NCBI GenBank assembly: GCA_964649415.1
Contig: CAZYSK010000017.1
Location: 1-64,000 of the forward strand
DNA: 64,000 nt
Reading direction: 5' to 3'
Source of the DNA: CAZYSK01 sp964649415
GTDB taxonomy: Bacteria > Chloroflexota > Anaerolineae > B4-G1
Shown: piece after piece, positions 26,197 to 34,486 of the stretch
How the letters are laid out: the number at the start of each line of letters is the position of its first letter
Position numbering within the stretch: position 1 is the first letter of the stretch
Made by a program: the position numbers and the translations under genes
Notes under the pieces: model-generated
The model's database searches: none
What the model saw: only the letters and a program-made list of their open reading frames with translations
What the model was told of the DNA's origin: nothing

Positions 26197-26388
26197 CATT
26201 CACGTGGGCATTTACAGAGGAGAACTCAATCACTAGGTGCCAGCGTGATGCTGGCGGTCTGAACCGTAACCCACGCATTCACGTGGGTATTTTGATGGAA
26301 GATGTCTTAGTCGCCAGGTGCCAACAAGATGCTGGCCGTCCGAATCGTAACCCACGCATTTACGTGGGCATTTTGACGGAGGAGGAAT
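26197..26388 (+). promoter_or_regulatory. Tandem ~80-bp structured leader repeats, unidentified
   Basis: Unit 1 is 26197-26275, unit 2 is 26276-26356, and a partial third unit runs into the ribosome site. Each full unit has a GCCA...TGGC hairpin (26239-26255 and 26320-26336) followed by GAAYCGTAACCCACG, whose last seven bases pair with CGTGGG across a CATTYA loop (26269-26288 and 26350-26368). Each hairpin is followed by TATTTT or CATTTT and a purine-rich GGA(A/G)GA stretch; only the third such stretch (GGAGGAGGA, 26378-26386) serves a start codon. It could be a tandem riboswitch, a protein-binding leader or a duplicated translation-control element. I do not match it to a known class. Confidence 0.6.
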
Positions 26389-26664
26389 ATGGCAAAGGCA
26401 AGAGGTATGGTGATCGTTGAAGAGGATCGCTGCAAGGGGTGCGGGCTATGCGTGTCCGTGTGCCCCGCGCACATCCTCCAACTGGCGGAGGGGCGGTTCA
26501 ACGCCAAGGGGTACCCGCCTGTCGAGGTGACAGATCCAGAGGCGTGTACGGGGTGCGCCATGTGTGCCACCATCTGTCCCGACGTCGTGTTCACAGTGTA
26601 TCGGCAGAGACGGAAGCCCAAGCGCACGGACGCACGATCGGTGTCCGCGGCGGCAGCTGCGTAG
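26389..26664 (+). CDS. 2-oxoacid:ferredoxin oxidoreductase delta subunit, 4Fe-4S ferredoxin
   Basis: 91 residues after GGAGGAGGA. Two ferredoxin motifs are clear: CKGCGLCVSVCP (about 15-26) and CTGCAMCATICP (about 50-61), so two [4Fe-4S] clusters are expected. It passes electrons from the TPP enzyme to ferredoxin. It is first in a delta-alpha-beta-gamma operon with short gaps. The C-terminal tail after about residue 75 is basic then Ala-rich; residues 80-88 are encoded by a dispersed repeat (26628-26650) also found in rimO, so the tail seems to have been added or altered by that element. Confidence 0.88.
   Translation: MAKARGMVIVEEDRCKGCGLCVSVCPAHILQLAEGRFNAKGYPPVEVTDPEACTGCAMCATICPDVVFTVYRQRRKPKRTDARSVSAAAAA
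26628..26650. repeat. Family G element inside the delta-subunit gene
   Basis: A 23-nt sequence GGACGCACGATC + GG + TGTCCGCGG. It matches the rimO repeat unit at 21 of 23 bases and lies in frame at the 3' end of the ferredoxin-like gene. Confidence 0.7.
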
Positions 26665-26675
26665 GAGGTTGAATA

Positions 26676-27746
26676 ATGGCGAAAGAACTTCTCGAAGGGA
26701 ACGCAGCTATTGCGGAGGCTGCTATACGGGCGGGGGTCGAGGCCTTCTTCGGCTATCCAATCACGCCCCAGACAGAAGTACTGGAGCACTTCTCGAAGAG
26801 AATGCCAGAGGAAGGGCGCGTGTTCCTGCAAGCCGAGAGCGAGGTGGCGTCGATCAACATGGTCTATGGCGCAGCCTGCACCGGCACACGGGTGATGAGC
26901 TCGTCCTCCAGCCCGGGCATCAGCTTGATGCAAGAAGGCCTGTCCTACATCGCCTGCTCGGAGGTGCCAGCCGTGCTGGTCAACATCATGCGCGGCGGGC
27001 CAGGCCTGGGCAACGTCCAACCCGCCCAGGGGGACTACTTCCAGGCAGTTAAGACAACGGGGCACGGCGATTTCCACATGATCGTCCTGGCTCCGGCCAA
27101 CGTGCAGGAGGCCATCGATTACGTGGGGCTGGCTTTCGACCTGGCAGAGAAATATCGCACCATTGCTATGGTCGTCGCCGACGGGTCTATCGGCCAGATG
27201 ATGGAGCCGGCCGAGCTGCCACCCATGCACCCGGTCAGATCGCCGGAAGAGCGCCCGTCCTGGGCCTTGACCGGCGCAAAGGAACGGGAGCACAACATCA
27301 TCACCTCGCTATACCTGGGAGCCGAGAGTCTCGAGGCAGTGAACCTGCGCTTGCAGGAGAAACTCGCGCAAATCACCGCCAACGAGGTGCGCTGGAAGGA
27401 GTATGGCACGGAGGACGCCGACCTGTTGCTGGTGGCGTTCGGCACCGTGGGTCGCATCTGCCAGACCGTTGTGCGGGAGGCCCGAGAGAAAGGGATGAAG
27501 GCAGGGCTACTGCGGCCTGTGACCCTGTGGCCGTTCCCCAGCGCCCGCCTGTCCGAGCTGGCCCAACAGGTGCGCGGTATCCTGGTAGTGGAGATGAATG
27601 CCGGGCAAATGGTCGAGGACGTGCGGCTGGCCGTCGAGTGCCGGTGCCCGGTGGCGTTCTATGGACGAATGGGCGGCATCATCCCTCTACCCGACGACAT
27701 CTTGCCCGAATTGGAGCAACTGGACACCGAGGTCGAGGCTAGGTAG
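26676..27746 (+). CDS. vorB: 2-oxoacid:ferredoxin oxidoreductase alpha subunit (VorB/KorA family)
   Basis: 356 residues; AGGAGG precedes the ATG. The N-terminal domain has GNAAIAEAAIRAGVEAFFGY and the MRGGPGLGNVQPAQGDYFQA block typical of VorB/KorA; the C-terminal transketolase-like domain follows (LLVAFGTVGRICQTV). With beta, gamma and delta subunits it oxidises 2-oxoacids to acyl-CoA, reducing ferredoxin. Resemblance to VorB suggests branched-chain 2-oxoacids, but KorA (2-oxoglutarate) members are close and the sequence alone does not decide. The neighbouring ADP-forming acyl-CoA synthetase supports a fermentative, ATP-yielding role. Confidence 0.88.
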   Translation: MAKELLEGNAAIAEAAIRAGVEAFFGYPITPQTEVLEHFSKRMPEEGRVFLQAESEVASINMVYGAACTGTRVMSSSSSPGISLMQEGLSYIACSEVPAVLVNIMRGGPGLGNVQPAQGDYFQAVKTTGHGDFHMIVLAPANVQEAIDYVGLAFDLAEKYRTIAMVVADGSIGQMMEPAELPPMHPVRSPEERPSWALTGAKEREHNIITSLYLGAESLEAVNLRLQEKLAQITANEVRWKEYGTEDADLLLVAFGTVGRICQTVVREAREKGMKAGLLRPVTLWPFPSARLSELAQQVRGILVVEMNAGQMVEDVRLAVECRCPVAFYGRMGGIIPLPDDILPELEQLDTEVEAR

Positions 27747-27757
27747 GAGGACGGACA

Positions 27758-28561
27758 ATGGCAAGCGAGAAGACAACAGTTGAGATTCCTGCAGACATGG
27801 AACTGGTCTACACACGTCCGGAGAGCCTGACCAAGGCGGACACGCACTATTGTCCCGGATGTACGCACGGCATCATCCACCGCCTCATCGCTGAGGTGCT
27901 GGACGAACTGGGAGTGCGGGAACAGACCATCGGCGTCGCGCCGGTGGGGTGTTCCGTACTGGCATATTACTACTTCGACGTGGACATGGCCGAGGCGGCC
28001 CACGGTCGCGCGCCGGCCATGGCCACGGGGATCAAGCGCGTCAGTCCAGACAAGGTCGTCTTCACCTACCAGGGAGACGGTGACTTGGCGTCCATCGGCA
28101 TAGCGGAGATCGTCTACGTGGCGAATCGCGGTGAGCAATTCACGACCATTTTCGTCAACAACGCCATCTACGGCATGACCGGTGGGCAGATGGCCCCGAC
28201 GACGCTTCCCGGACAGGTGACCACATCCTCACCCACGGGGAGAGACGTCGTGGCGGCCGGCCACCCGATGCGGATGGCCGAGTTGCTGGGAGGGCTTCCA
28301 GGTACAGCCTACGTCACCCGGCAGGCGGTGCTCGACGTGCCCAGCATCCGCCGGACCAAGAAAGCCATCAAGCTGGCGTTTCAGGCCCAGTTGGCAGGCC
28401 TGGGTTTCTCGTTGGTCGAGGTGCTGTCCACATGCAGCACCAACTGGCACATGGGGCCGGTAGAGGCGATGGAGTGGGCCAAGAAGGAGATGGTAGCCTA
28501 CTTCCCGCTGGGCGACACGAAGGTGACAGACGACGTGCGGGCGCTGAAGGAGGGGAAGTAA
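27758..28561 (+). CDS. 2-oxoacid:ferredoxin oxidoreductase beta subunit, TPP-binding
   Basis: 267 residues; AGGAGG lies just before the ATG. HYCPGCTHG (about 31-38) is the cluster- and TPP-linked motif of this subunit, and GDGDLASIG...NNAIYGMTGGQMAPT is the TPP/magnesium site (GDG...NN). It carries out the decarboxylation step. There are 11 bases between the alpha stop and this ATG, and one base to the gamma gene. The length (267) fits KorB/VorA beta subunits. The start is well supported. Confidence 0.9.
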   Translation: MASEKTTVEIPADMELVYTRPESLTKADTHYCPGCTHGIIHRLIAEVLDELGVREQTIGVAPVGCSVLAYYYFDVDMAEAAHGRAPAMATGIKRVSPDKVVFTYQGDGDLASIGIAEIVYVANRGEQFTTIFVNNAIYGMTGGQMAPTTLPGQVTTSSPTGRDVVAAGHPMRMAELLGGLPGTAYVTRQAVLDVPSIRRTKKAIKLAFQAQLAGLGFSLVEVLSTCSTNWHMGPVEAMEWAKKEMVAYFPLGDTKVTDDVRALKEGK

Positions 28562-28562
28562 C

Positions 28563-29102
28563 ATGCAGCAAGAGATCATCATTTCCGGCTTTGGTGGGCA
28601 GGGGACGCTCTTCGCCGGGCAACTGCTGGCCTACTCTGCGATGGACAGTGGCCATCACGTCACGTGGATTCCCTCCTACGGCCCGGAGATGCGCGGTGGC
28701 AAGGCCCGTTGCACCGTCGTCATCGCCGACGAGGAGATCGGATCTCCGCTGGTGCGCAGGCCAAGCGCAGCAATCGTGCTCAACCTTCCTTCAATGGAAG
28801 CATTCGAGTCAGCGATCAAGCCTGGCGGCGTGCTGGTGGTGAACAGCTCGCTGGTGCCGAAGAAGAGCGAGCGCACCGACATTCACGTACTCTACGTACC
28901 CGCCAGCGACATGGCGACCGAACTGGGGAACGTCCGTATGGCAAACGTTCTCTGCCTGGGCGCGCTGGTGCAAACCACCGGCGTCGTGTCGTTAGAGGCA
29001 ATAGAACAGGCACTCGACGATCACCTCCCGGAGCGGCATCGTAGACTACTGGGGGTGAACAAGGAGGCATTGAAGAAAGGAGCCGCATTGGCCAGCGGCT
29101 AA
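28563..29102 (+). CDS. 2-oxoacid:ferredoxin oxidoreductase gamma subunit
   Basis: 179 residues. The opening EIIISGFGGQGTLFAGQLLAY is the typical start of the gamma/KorC domain, followed by SYGPEMRGGKARCTV. In the family this domain binds CoA or supports the alpha/beta core. It is the last gene of the four-gene operon. A 129-bp gap with no clear terminator separates it from the next gene. Confidence 0.9.
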   Translation: MQQEIIISGFGGQGTLFAGQLLAYSAMDSGHHVTWIPSYGPEMRGGKARCTVVIADEEIGSPLVRRPSAAIVLNLPSMEAFESAIKPGGVLVVNSSLVPKKSERTDIHVLYVPASDMATELGNVRMANVLCLGALVQTTGVVSLEAIEQALDDHLPERHRRLLGVNKEALKKGAALASG

Positions 29103-29231
29103 CGTCGGTAGCAGCTGTCACATCATGGTCAGATCGTGGGCCTGTTTCGTCTTGCGGAGGTTCGTCGTGCCAGGCGGGCCTTCGCAAGGCGTTGGGGGGA
29201 TGGATAGGCACAGAGGAAGGAGGATGGCCTG

Positions 29232-29699
29232 ATGACGCTGACCAACACGGGCACGGTACTACACGACGGAGCGGAGCCACGCCGCCCGGGACGGGGTTGG
29301 CGTGGGGTGATCGCTATCCTGGGAATACTCCTGGTCTTGCTGACGTGCGGCATCACCGGCCTGGCCTTCGTGCAAGGCTCGTGGTGGCACGCTGTGGGAG
29401 GAGATCAAGCCCTCAGCCAAGAATCCCAGGCGCGTGTCGTGGCGATTCGGGACCAGGTATACGCCAGCAGTGAAGCGACTGAGGCAGTCGTGTGGCTGGA
29501 TGCAGCGTTGGAGCCCAAGACGCATCCCACGGACGTGCGAGCATATCTGATTGAGGCACAGGAGATTCTGTCGGCAGTTGACGATCCAGATATGGCTGAC
29601 GCTGCGGCCGAACTACAGAGCATCATTGAGACCATACGACGGAGTTCTTTCGGGAAAAGAGCCACCCCGTATGTCCTGTCCACGCCAGAGTGGCCGTAG
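29232..29699 (+). CDS. Single-span membrane protein, unknown function
   Basis: 155 residues; GGAAGGAGG is about nine bases upstream of the ATG. One membrane helix (about 24-48, IAILGILLVLLTCGITGLAF) is followed by an outer helical domain of about 100 residues with no motif I recognise. It lies between the oxidoreductase operon and the acyl-CoA synthetase gene but shows no feature that ties it to either. Confidence 0.6.
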   Translation: MTLTNTGTVLHDGAEPRRPGRGWRGVIAILGILLVLLTCGITGLAFVQGSWWHAVGGDQALSQESQARVVAIRDQVYASSEATEAVVWLDAALEPKTHPTDVRAYLIEAQEILSAVDDPDMADAAAELQSIIETIRRSSFGKRATPYVLSTPEWP

Positions 29700-29911
29700 C
29701 ACCTGACACTGCGATCACGCAACCAGGGTGCCGTCGGGTATTCATATTCCACCTTTGCCAAGGGGGCGATCGCTCCCTGGGGCAGGTACGCTTTTGCCCT
29801 TATTGCCTCGGGTTACCGAGTGCATCGCACGAGTCAATTCGCACGGGTCAATAAGGTATACGATACAGATCGCTCACACAACAAACGAACAACAAGGAGT
29901 ACAACAAAGAC

Positions 29912-32032
29912 ATGGAGGAACTAGATCGCATCGTTTTGGACAGCCTACTGCGGCCCAAGTCCATTGCCGTGGTAGGCGCTTCCGGCACGCAGGGCAAGAT
30001 CGGGCATACAGTCGTCAAGAACCTGATCGAAAGTGGCTTCAAGGGCGACATCTATCCGATCAATCCCAAGGCTGATGAAATCCTGGGGTTGCAGACCTAC
30101 CCGTCTGTGATGAGAGTGCCAGGGCAAATCGACTTGGCCGACATCGTCGTGCCGGCCAAGTTCGTCCCTCAGGTGGTCGAGGAGTGCGGCCAAAAGGGGG
30201 TCAGGGGGCTGGTGATTATCGCCTCCGGTTTTGGTGAAGTCGGGCACGGGGAGCTGGAGAAGCGAGTCGTGGAGATCGCGCACCGGTACGGGATGCGGAT
30301 CCTGGGACCGAACATCGTCGGTATACTGTCCAATTCCGACAACTATAATGACTCGTTCGCGCCTTTCCTGCCCCTGGAAGGAAAAGCGGCCCTCGTGTCG
30401 CAGAGCGGCGCGCTGCTCATCGCCATGGACGCGTCCACCTACACCCGCCGGGTCGGCTTCGACAAGCTGGTGTCAATAGGCAACATGTCGGACATCAACT
30501 TCGGCGACCTGGTGGAGTGGTTGGACCAGGACGCGAACGTAGCCTGTATCTCTCTATATATCGAGGGACTGAAGAACGGGCGGCACTTCATGGAGGCAAG
30601 TCAAGCTGCGACCAAGCCCATCGTCGCCCTCAAGTCCGGGGTCTCTGCACACGGTGCGGCGGCCGCGGCTTCCCACACAGGCTCGTTGGCTGGATCTGGA
30701 AAGGTGTACGAAGCCGCTTTCCAGCAAGCTGGCGTGGTGAGTGCCCTGGACTTGAACAACCTATTCGATCGCACACTGGCTTTCTCCCTCCAACCCCCCA
30801 TGCAGGGCGATAACCTCCTGATCATCACCAACGGCGGCGGTGTAGGCGTGCTGGCGACGGATGCCGCGGAACGGTACGGCGTCCCCCTCAGATTCGCCCC
30901 TGAGGAAGTCCAGGCGGAACTGAAGAAGCACATGCCGGAGTTCGGCTCTGCCAAGAACCCTGTGGACCTGACAGGGATGGCAGGAGCAGAGTGGTACAAG
31001 GACTCCGTGCGCTATGCGTTCAGGCATGACTGGGTAGACGGATTGGCTGTTCTGTATTGTGAGACAGCTCAGACCGAGCCACGCGATATCGCTCGGGCCA
31101 TCAAGGAGGCCGTGGACGAGTCCGGGGTGAAGGACAAGCCAGTCGCCGTCTCGTTCGTCGGCGGCGAGCAGTGCGAAGAGTCCATGCAGTGGCTGGTAGA
31201 GAACGATATCCCCGCCTATGGTGCACCGGACGTCGCGGTGAACGCGATGGCCGCGTTGCGAGAGTACGCCCGCCTGCAGGCCAAGGTGGCCGAGCCTTTC
31301 GTGCCCTACACGGACGTGAATCCCGAAGAGGCCCGAAGAGCTATCGAACACGCACGCGAGGAGGGTCGCAACAGTCTCACCGAGGTTGAAGCAAAGCAGG
31401 TGTTCGCTGCCTACGGCCTGCCGGTGGCCCGGACGCTCCTGGCCAGGTCGGTGGATGAGGCCGTCGAGTTGGCGGAACAGATGGGTTACCCTGTGGTCAT
31501 GAAGATCATCTCGCCGGACATCCTCCACAAGTCCGACTCCGGCGGCGTCAAGGTCAACATCCAGGACGCGGCTTCGGTGCGTGAGGTCTTCCGCACCATC
31601 ATGGCCAACGCCAAGGAATACAAGCCGGAAGCCAATATCCACGGTATCGCCATACAGGAGATGGCCCCCTGGGGTACCGAGGTGATCCTAGGCTCGGTCA
31701 ACGATCCAACCTTTGGCCCTACCATGATGTTTGGGCTGGGCGGCATCTTCGTGGAGGTACTCAAGGACGTGACCTTCCGCGTCGCTCCAGTCTCGCCCGA
31801 AGAGGCAAGGCAAATGATCGCCGGCATTCAGTGTGCGCCGATCATGGAGGGAGCGCGGGGAGAGGAACCGCGCGACTGTGCGTCCGTGGCTCGTTTAATC
31901 AGTTGTTACTCCCAGATGATCATAGACCTGAAGGATGAGATCGCTGAGTCAGACGCCAACCCTGTCTTGGTCTACAAGCAAGGCCAGGGGGCGAAAGTCG
32001 TGGATGCCAGGATCATCTTGCGGAAGAAGTAA
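29912..32032 (+). CDS. Acyl-CoA synthetase, ADP/NDP-forming, alpha-beta fusion
   Basis: 706 residues; CAAGGAG precedes the ATG. The CoA-binding domain (about 10-105, SIAVVGASGTQGKIG), two succinyl-CoA-ligase-like domains (about 140-460) and a C-terminal ATP-grasp domain (about 490-700) are fused in the order alpha then beta. The phosphorylated histidine is in AASHTGSLAG. The reaction is acyl-CoA + ADP + phosphate to acid + CoA + ATP, the usual ATP-yielding last step of peptide and organic-acid fermentation in archaea and some bacteria. It follows the oxidoreductase operon that makes acyl-CoA. The preferred acyl group is not readable. Confidence 0.92.
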   Translation: MEELDRIVLDSLLRPKSIAVVGASGTQGKIGHTVVKNLIESGFKGDIYPINPKADEILGLQTYPSVMRVPGQIDLADIVVPAKFVPQVVEECGQKGVRGLVIIASGFGEVGHGELEKRVVEIAHRYGMRILGPNIVGILSNSDNYNDSFAPFLPLEGKAALVSQSGALLIAMDASTYTRRVGFDKLVSIGNMSDINFGDLVEWLDQDANVACISLYIEGLKNGRHFMEASQAATKPIVALKSGVSAHGAAAAASHTGSLAGSGKVYEAAFQQAGVVSALDLNNLFDRTLAFSLQPPMQGDNLLIITNGGGVGVLATDAAERYGVPLRFAPEEVQAELKKHMPEFGSAKNPVDLTGMAGAEWYKDSVRYAFRHDWVDGLAVLYCETAQTEPRDIARAIKEAVDESGVKDKPVAVSFVGGEQCEESMQWLVENDIPAYGAPDVAVNAMAALREYARLQAKVAEPFVPYTDVNPEEARRAIEHAREEGRNSLTEVEAKQVFAAYGLPVARTLLARSVDEAVELAEQMGYPVVMKIISPDILHKSDSGGVKVNIQDAASVREVFRTIMANAKEYKPEANIHGIAIQEMAPWGTEVILGSVNDPTFGPTMMFGLGGIFVEVLKDVTFRVAPVSPEEARQMIAGIQCAPIMEGARGEEPRDCASVARLISCYSQMIIDLKDEIAESDANPVLVYKQGQGAKVVDARIILRKK

Positions 32033-32061
32033 CCGCCTCCACAGATCATCCGATGATGCAT

Positions 32062-32093
32062 GGGGCCGCCTGCTGTCAGGTGGCCCCCTTTCG
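32062..32093 (+). terminator. Terminator of the acyl-CoA synthetase gene
   Basis: GGGGCCGCCTG-CTGT-CAGGTGGCCCC, an 11-bp stem with one G-T pair, followed by CTTTCGTT. Confidence 0.7.
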
Positions 32094-32118
32094 TTCGTGG
32101 GGCGCGCTCCGCGCCAAC

Positions 32119-32146
32119 TTGCACGTGGACACTGAGACGGTATAAT
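32119..32146 (+). promoter_or_regulatory. Promoter for the universal stress protein gene
   Basis: TTGCAC (32119-32124), a 16-bp spacer and TATAAT (32141-32146). Confidence 0.7.
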
Positions 32147-32272
32147 AAACACGGTGAACTGAGCCCCGCAACGCATGTTTGCGCACATCTGATCAGTCCG
32201 TGATGCAAGTTGTGTCCACGATTGCACGATGTGGGCCGTTGCTGGCCTACTGTATCTAGCTACCATCTCAAG

Positions 32273-33241
32273 ATGTACCACAGAGTGGTTGTTCCACTAG
32301 ATGGGTCCGAGCTGGCCGAGGACGTGCTACCTCATGTCGCAGAGCTGATTCGTGGTAGAGATAGCCAGGTCTTCTTGCTCTCCGTGACACCCTTGATGAA
32401 GGGGACAATACCCCCCTTCGTGGACCTGCGTCCAAAGCGTGCGGAACAGCAGCGTGTGGCGCAGGCACTCGAGGAATATCTGCGAACAGCTGCCGGGCCA
32501 CTTGTGTCGGTTGCCGCGGATGTCCACGTCAACGTGCGCCTTGGCAGACCGGCAGACGAGATCCTCACCTTCGTCGGCGAAGTAGACGCGGACTTGATCG
32601 CAATGTCCACGCATGGGCGGTCAGGTCTGGGTCATCGAGTCTTCGGCAACGTGACTGACAGGGTGTTGCGCGGTACTGAGTGTCCAGTGCTGCTTGTGCA
32701 GGCTGAACACACCCAATCCCGCGCATCCTACCAACGGGTAGTCGTACCGCTGGACGGCTCCGAACTGGCAGAGCAGGTGTTGCCCTACGTCCAAGCGCTC
32801 GTCCGCGCGCCGCAGACCACTCCCTTGCAGCAGGGCAGGTTCTCGCAAAGCCCCCGTGTCTTTCTTGTCTCAGTGCTGGCGACTGGGCTTGGAGAACGCA
32901 CAGTGGCGCTGTTGACCAGCTACCCGCCGGGCTTCCAACTTGCCACCACCGCCCTCGACCATGCCGAAGTCCAGCTGCGGGGTTATCTACGCAGCGTGGC
33001 CACCGCGCTGCGCAGCCAGGGGATCGCTGCGCAGATCGCCGTCCGACGGGGTGCGCCGGCCGACGAAATCCTGTCCCACGCCGTCGAGGTCGAGGCGGAC
33101 GTGATCGCCATGACTACTCACGGCCTGTCTGGCGTGAGCAGATGGGTGTATGGAGACGTGGCAGGCGAAGTACTGCAAGAGGCGTACACCCCTGTGCTTC
33201 TAGTCCGTCCAACGTTCGAAGAAGGAAAGGTTGAGACATGA
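32273..33241 (+). CDS. Tandem-domain universal stress protein
   Basis: 322 residues from ATG 32273; a GTG 63 bases upstream is in frame but gives a non-homologous leader. Two USP domains are present, about 1-145 and 153-318, each starting RVVVPLDGSELAE and ending with the STHGRSG or TTHGLSG loop that contacts ATP in ATP-binding members. Domain two carries an extra loop near 180-215. It is a cytoplasmic stress protein transcribed from its own good promoter. It stands before alanine dehydrogenase but 141 bp away. Confidence 0.88.
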   Translation: MYHRVVVPLDGSELAEDVLPHVAELIRGRDSQVFLLSVTPLMKGTIPPFVDLRPKRAEQQRVAQALEEYLRTAAGPLVSVAADVHVNVRLGRPADEILTFVGEVDADLIAMSTHGRSGLGHRVFGNVTDRVLRGTECPVLLVQAEHTQSRASYQRVVVPLDGSELAEQVLPYVQALVRAPQTTPLQQGRFSQSPRVFLVSVLATGLGERTVALLTSYPPGFQLATTALDHAEVQLRGYLRSVATALRSQGIAAQIAVRRGAPADEILSHAVEVEADVIAMTTHGLSGVSRWVYGDVAGEVLQEAYTPVLLVRPTFEEGKVET

Positions 33242-33382
33242 TCTTTCCCCGACGAGGGTTGCAGGTAGCCCTGGCCACGAGGTGCCAGTCGAACACGCAC
33301 TTAGCTCTGGACGCCGTGCTCAACCCTCGCGGTAATCCATGAGCTGAATTCGTCCTACATCTGAACAAGGAGGAAGCTGCAC

Positions 33383-34483
33383 ATGAACATTGGCATCCCG
33401 AAGGAACGGAGAGACCTGGAGTTGCGTGTGGGTCTAACCCCTCGCGGAGTGGAACTGCTCACTCGTGCTGGCCACTTCTGCTACGTCGAGAAAGAGGCCG
33501 GGCTAGGGGCCGGATTCACCGACTACCACTACGAGCGGGCCGGAGGGCGCATCGTCTATTCAGGAGAAGAGGTCTATGGCCGGGCCGATCTCGTGCTCAA
33601 GGTAGTGAGGCCCACGGACGAAGAACTGGATTGGCTCCGCGAGGGCCAAGTGATCGCCGGGTTCATGCATTTGGCCGCTGCTCGCCGGTGCAAGGTTGAG
33701 GCGCTGTTGGAGGAACGCATCACCACTATCGCCTACGAAACCATCGCGGAGGACGATGGGACGCTGCCGGTCCTGCGCACCATGAGCGAGGTGGCCGGGC
33801 GTATGGCCCCTCAATTGGCCGCCACCTTCCTCCAGAGCAACCACGGTGGACGGGGCGTGCTGCTCAGCGGCGTACCGGGTATCCCGTCCGCCAGGGTTGC
33901 CATCCTGGGGGCCGGGGTACTGGGCACCAACGCCGCCCGCACGTTCCTGGGTTTGGGAGCAAGCGTGCACGTCCTGGACCACAGTCTGGAGAAGCTCCGC
34001 GAGATTGATCGGCAGTTCAACGGCCGCATCACCACGATGGTCTCCTACCCGTTTAACATCGCCCGCGTAGCCCGCTTCGCCGAGGTATTGGTCGGCGCGA
34101 TTCTGACACCGGGGGCTAGAGCGCCCATCATCGTTACCCGCGAGATGGTTCGTTCGATGAAGAGAGGGGCGGTTATCCTGGACTTCAGCATCGACCAAGG
34201 TGGTTGTGTGGAGACCAGCCGCCTTACGACGCTTCGAGATCCCACCTTCATTGAGGAGAGCGTGGTCCATTTCTGTGTTCCCAATGTGCCTGGGGCAGTT
34301 CCACGCACGGCGACCCACGCGTTCAACAACGCTGTGTGGCCCTACATTCGCCACATCGCCGAGGTCGGCATAGAGCAAGCGCAGGAAGACTTGCCAGCCC
34401 TGGCCCGAGGGATTGCCACCCATGATGGCAAGGTCACGAGCGAACCGCTGGCCGCAGCCTATTACGCTGGAACGAGGGAGTGA
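33383..34483 (+). CDS. ald: Alanine dehydrogenase / NAD(P) transhydrogenase alpha-family protein
   Basis: 366 residues; AAGGAGG precedes the ATG. The N-terminal domain opens NIGIPKERRDLELRVGLTP; the NAD-binding domain has VAILGAGVLGTNAARTFLGLGA (cut here: glycine motif near 172-178). The length and the two-domain order match Ald, which interconverts alanine and pyruvate with NAD. Divergence from textbook Ald (for instance around the active-site His region) leaves a lysine- or other opine-type specificity possible. The CoA-transferase gene starts three bases after the stop, so the two are one operon. Confidence 0.8.
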   Translation: MNIGIPKERRDLELRVGLTPRGVELLTRAGHFCYVEKEAGLGAGFTDYHYERAGGRIVYSGEEVYGRADLVLKVVRPTDEELDWLREGQVIAGFMHLAAARRCKVEALLEERITTIAYETIAEDDGTLPVLRTMSEVAGRMAPQLAATFLQSNHGGRGVLLSGVPGIPSARVAILGAGVLGTNAARTFLGLGASVHVLDHSLEKLREIDRQFNGRITTMVSYPFNIARVARFAEVLVGAILTPGARAPIIVTREMVRSMKRGAVILDFSIDQGGCVETSRLTTLRDPTFIEESVVHFCVPNVPGAVPRTATHAFNNAVWPYIRHIAEVGIEQAQEDLPALARGIATHDGKVTSEPLAAAYYAGTRE

Positions 34484-34486
34484 ACT

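Noticed and set aside
26197..26388. CRISPR array or guanidine-II riboswitch
   Set aside because: The repeats are 80 bp with no unique spacers; the hairpin loops (CATTYA) do not have the ACGR loop of guanidine-II.
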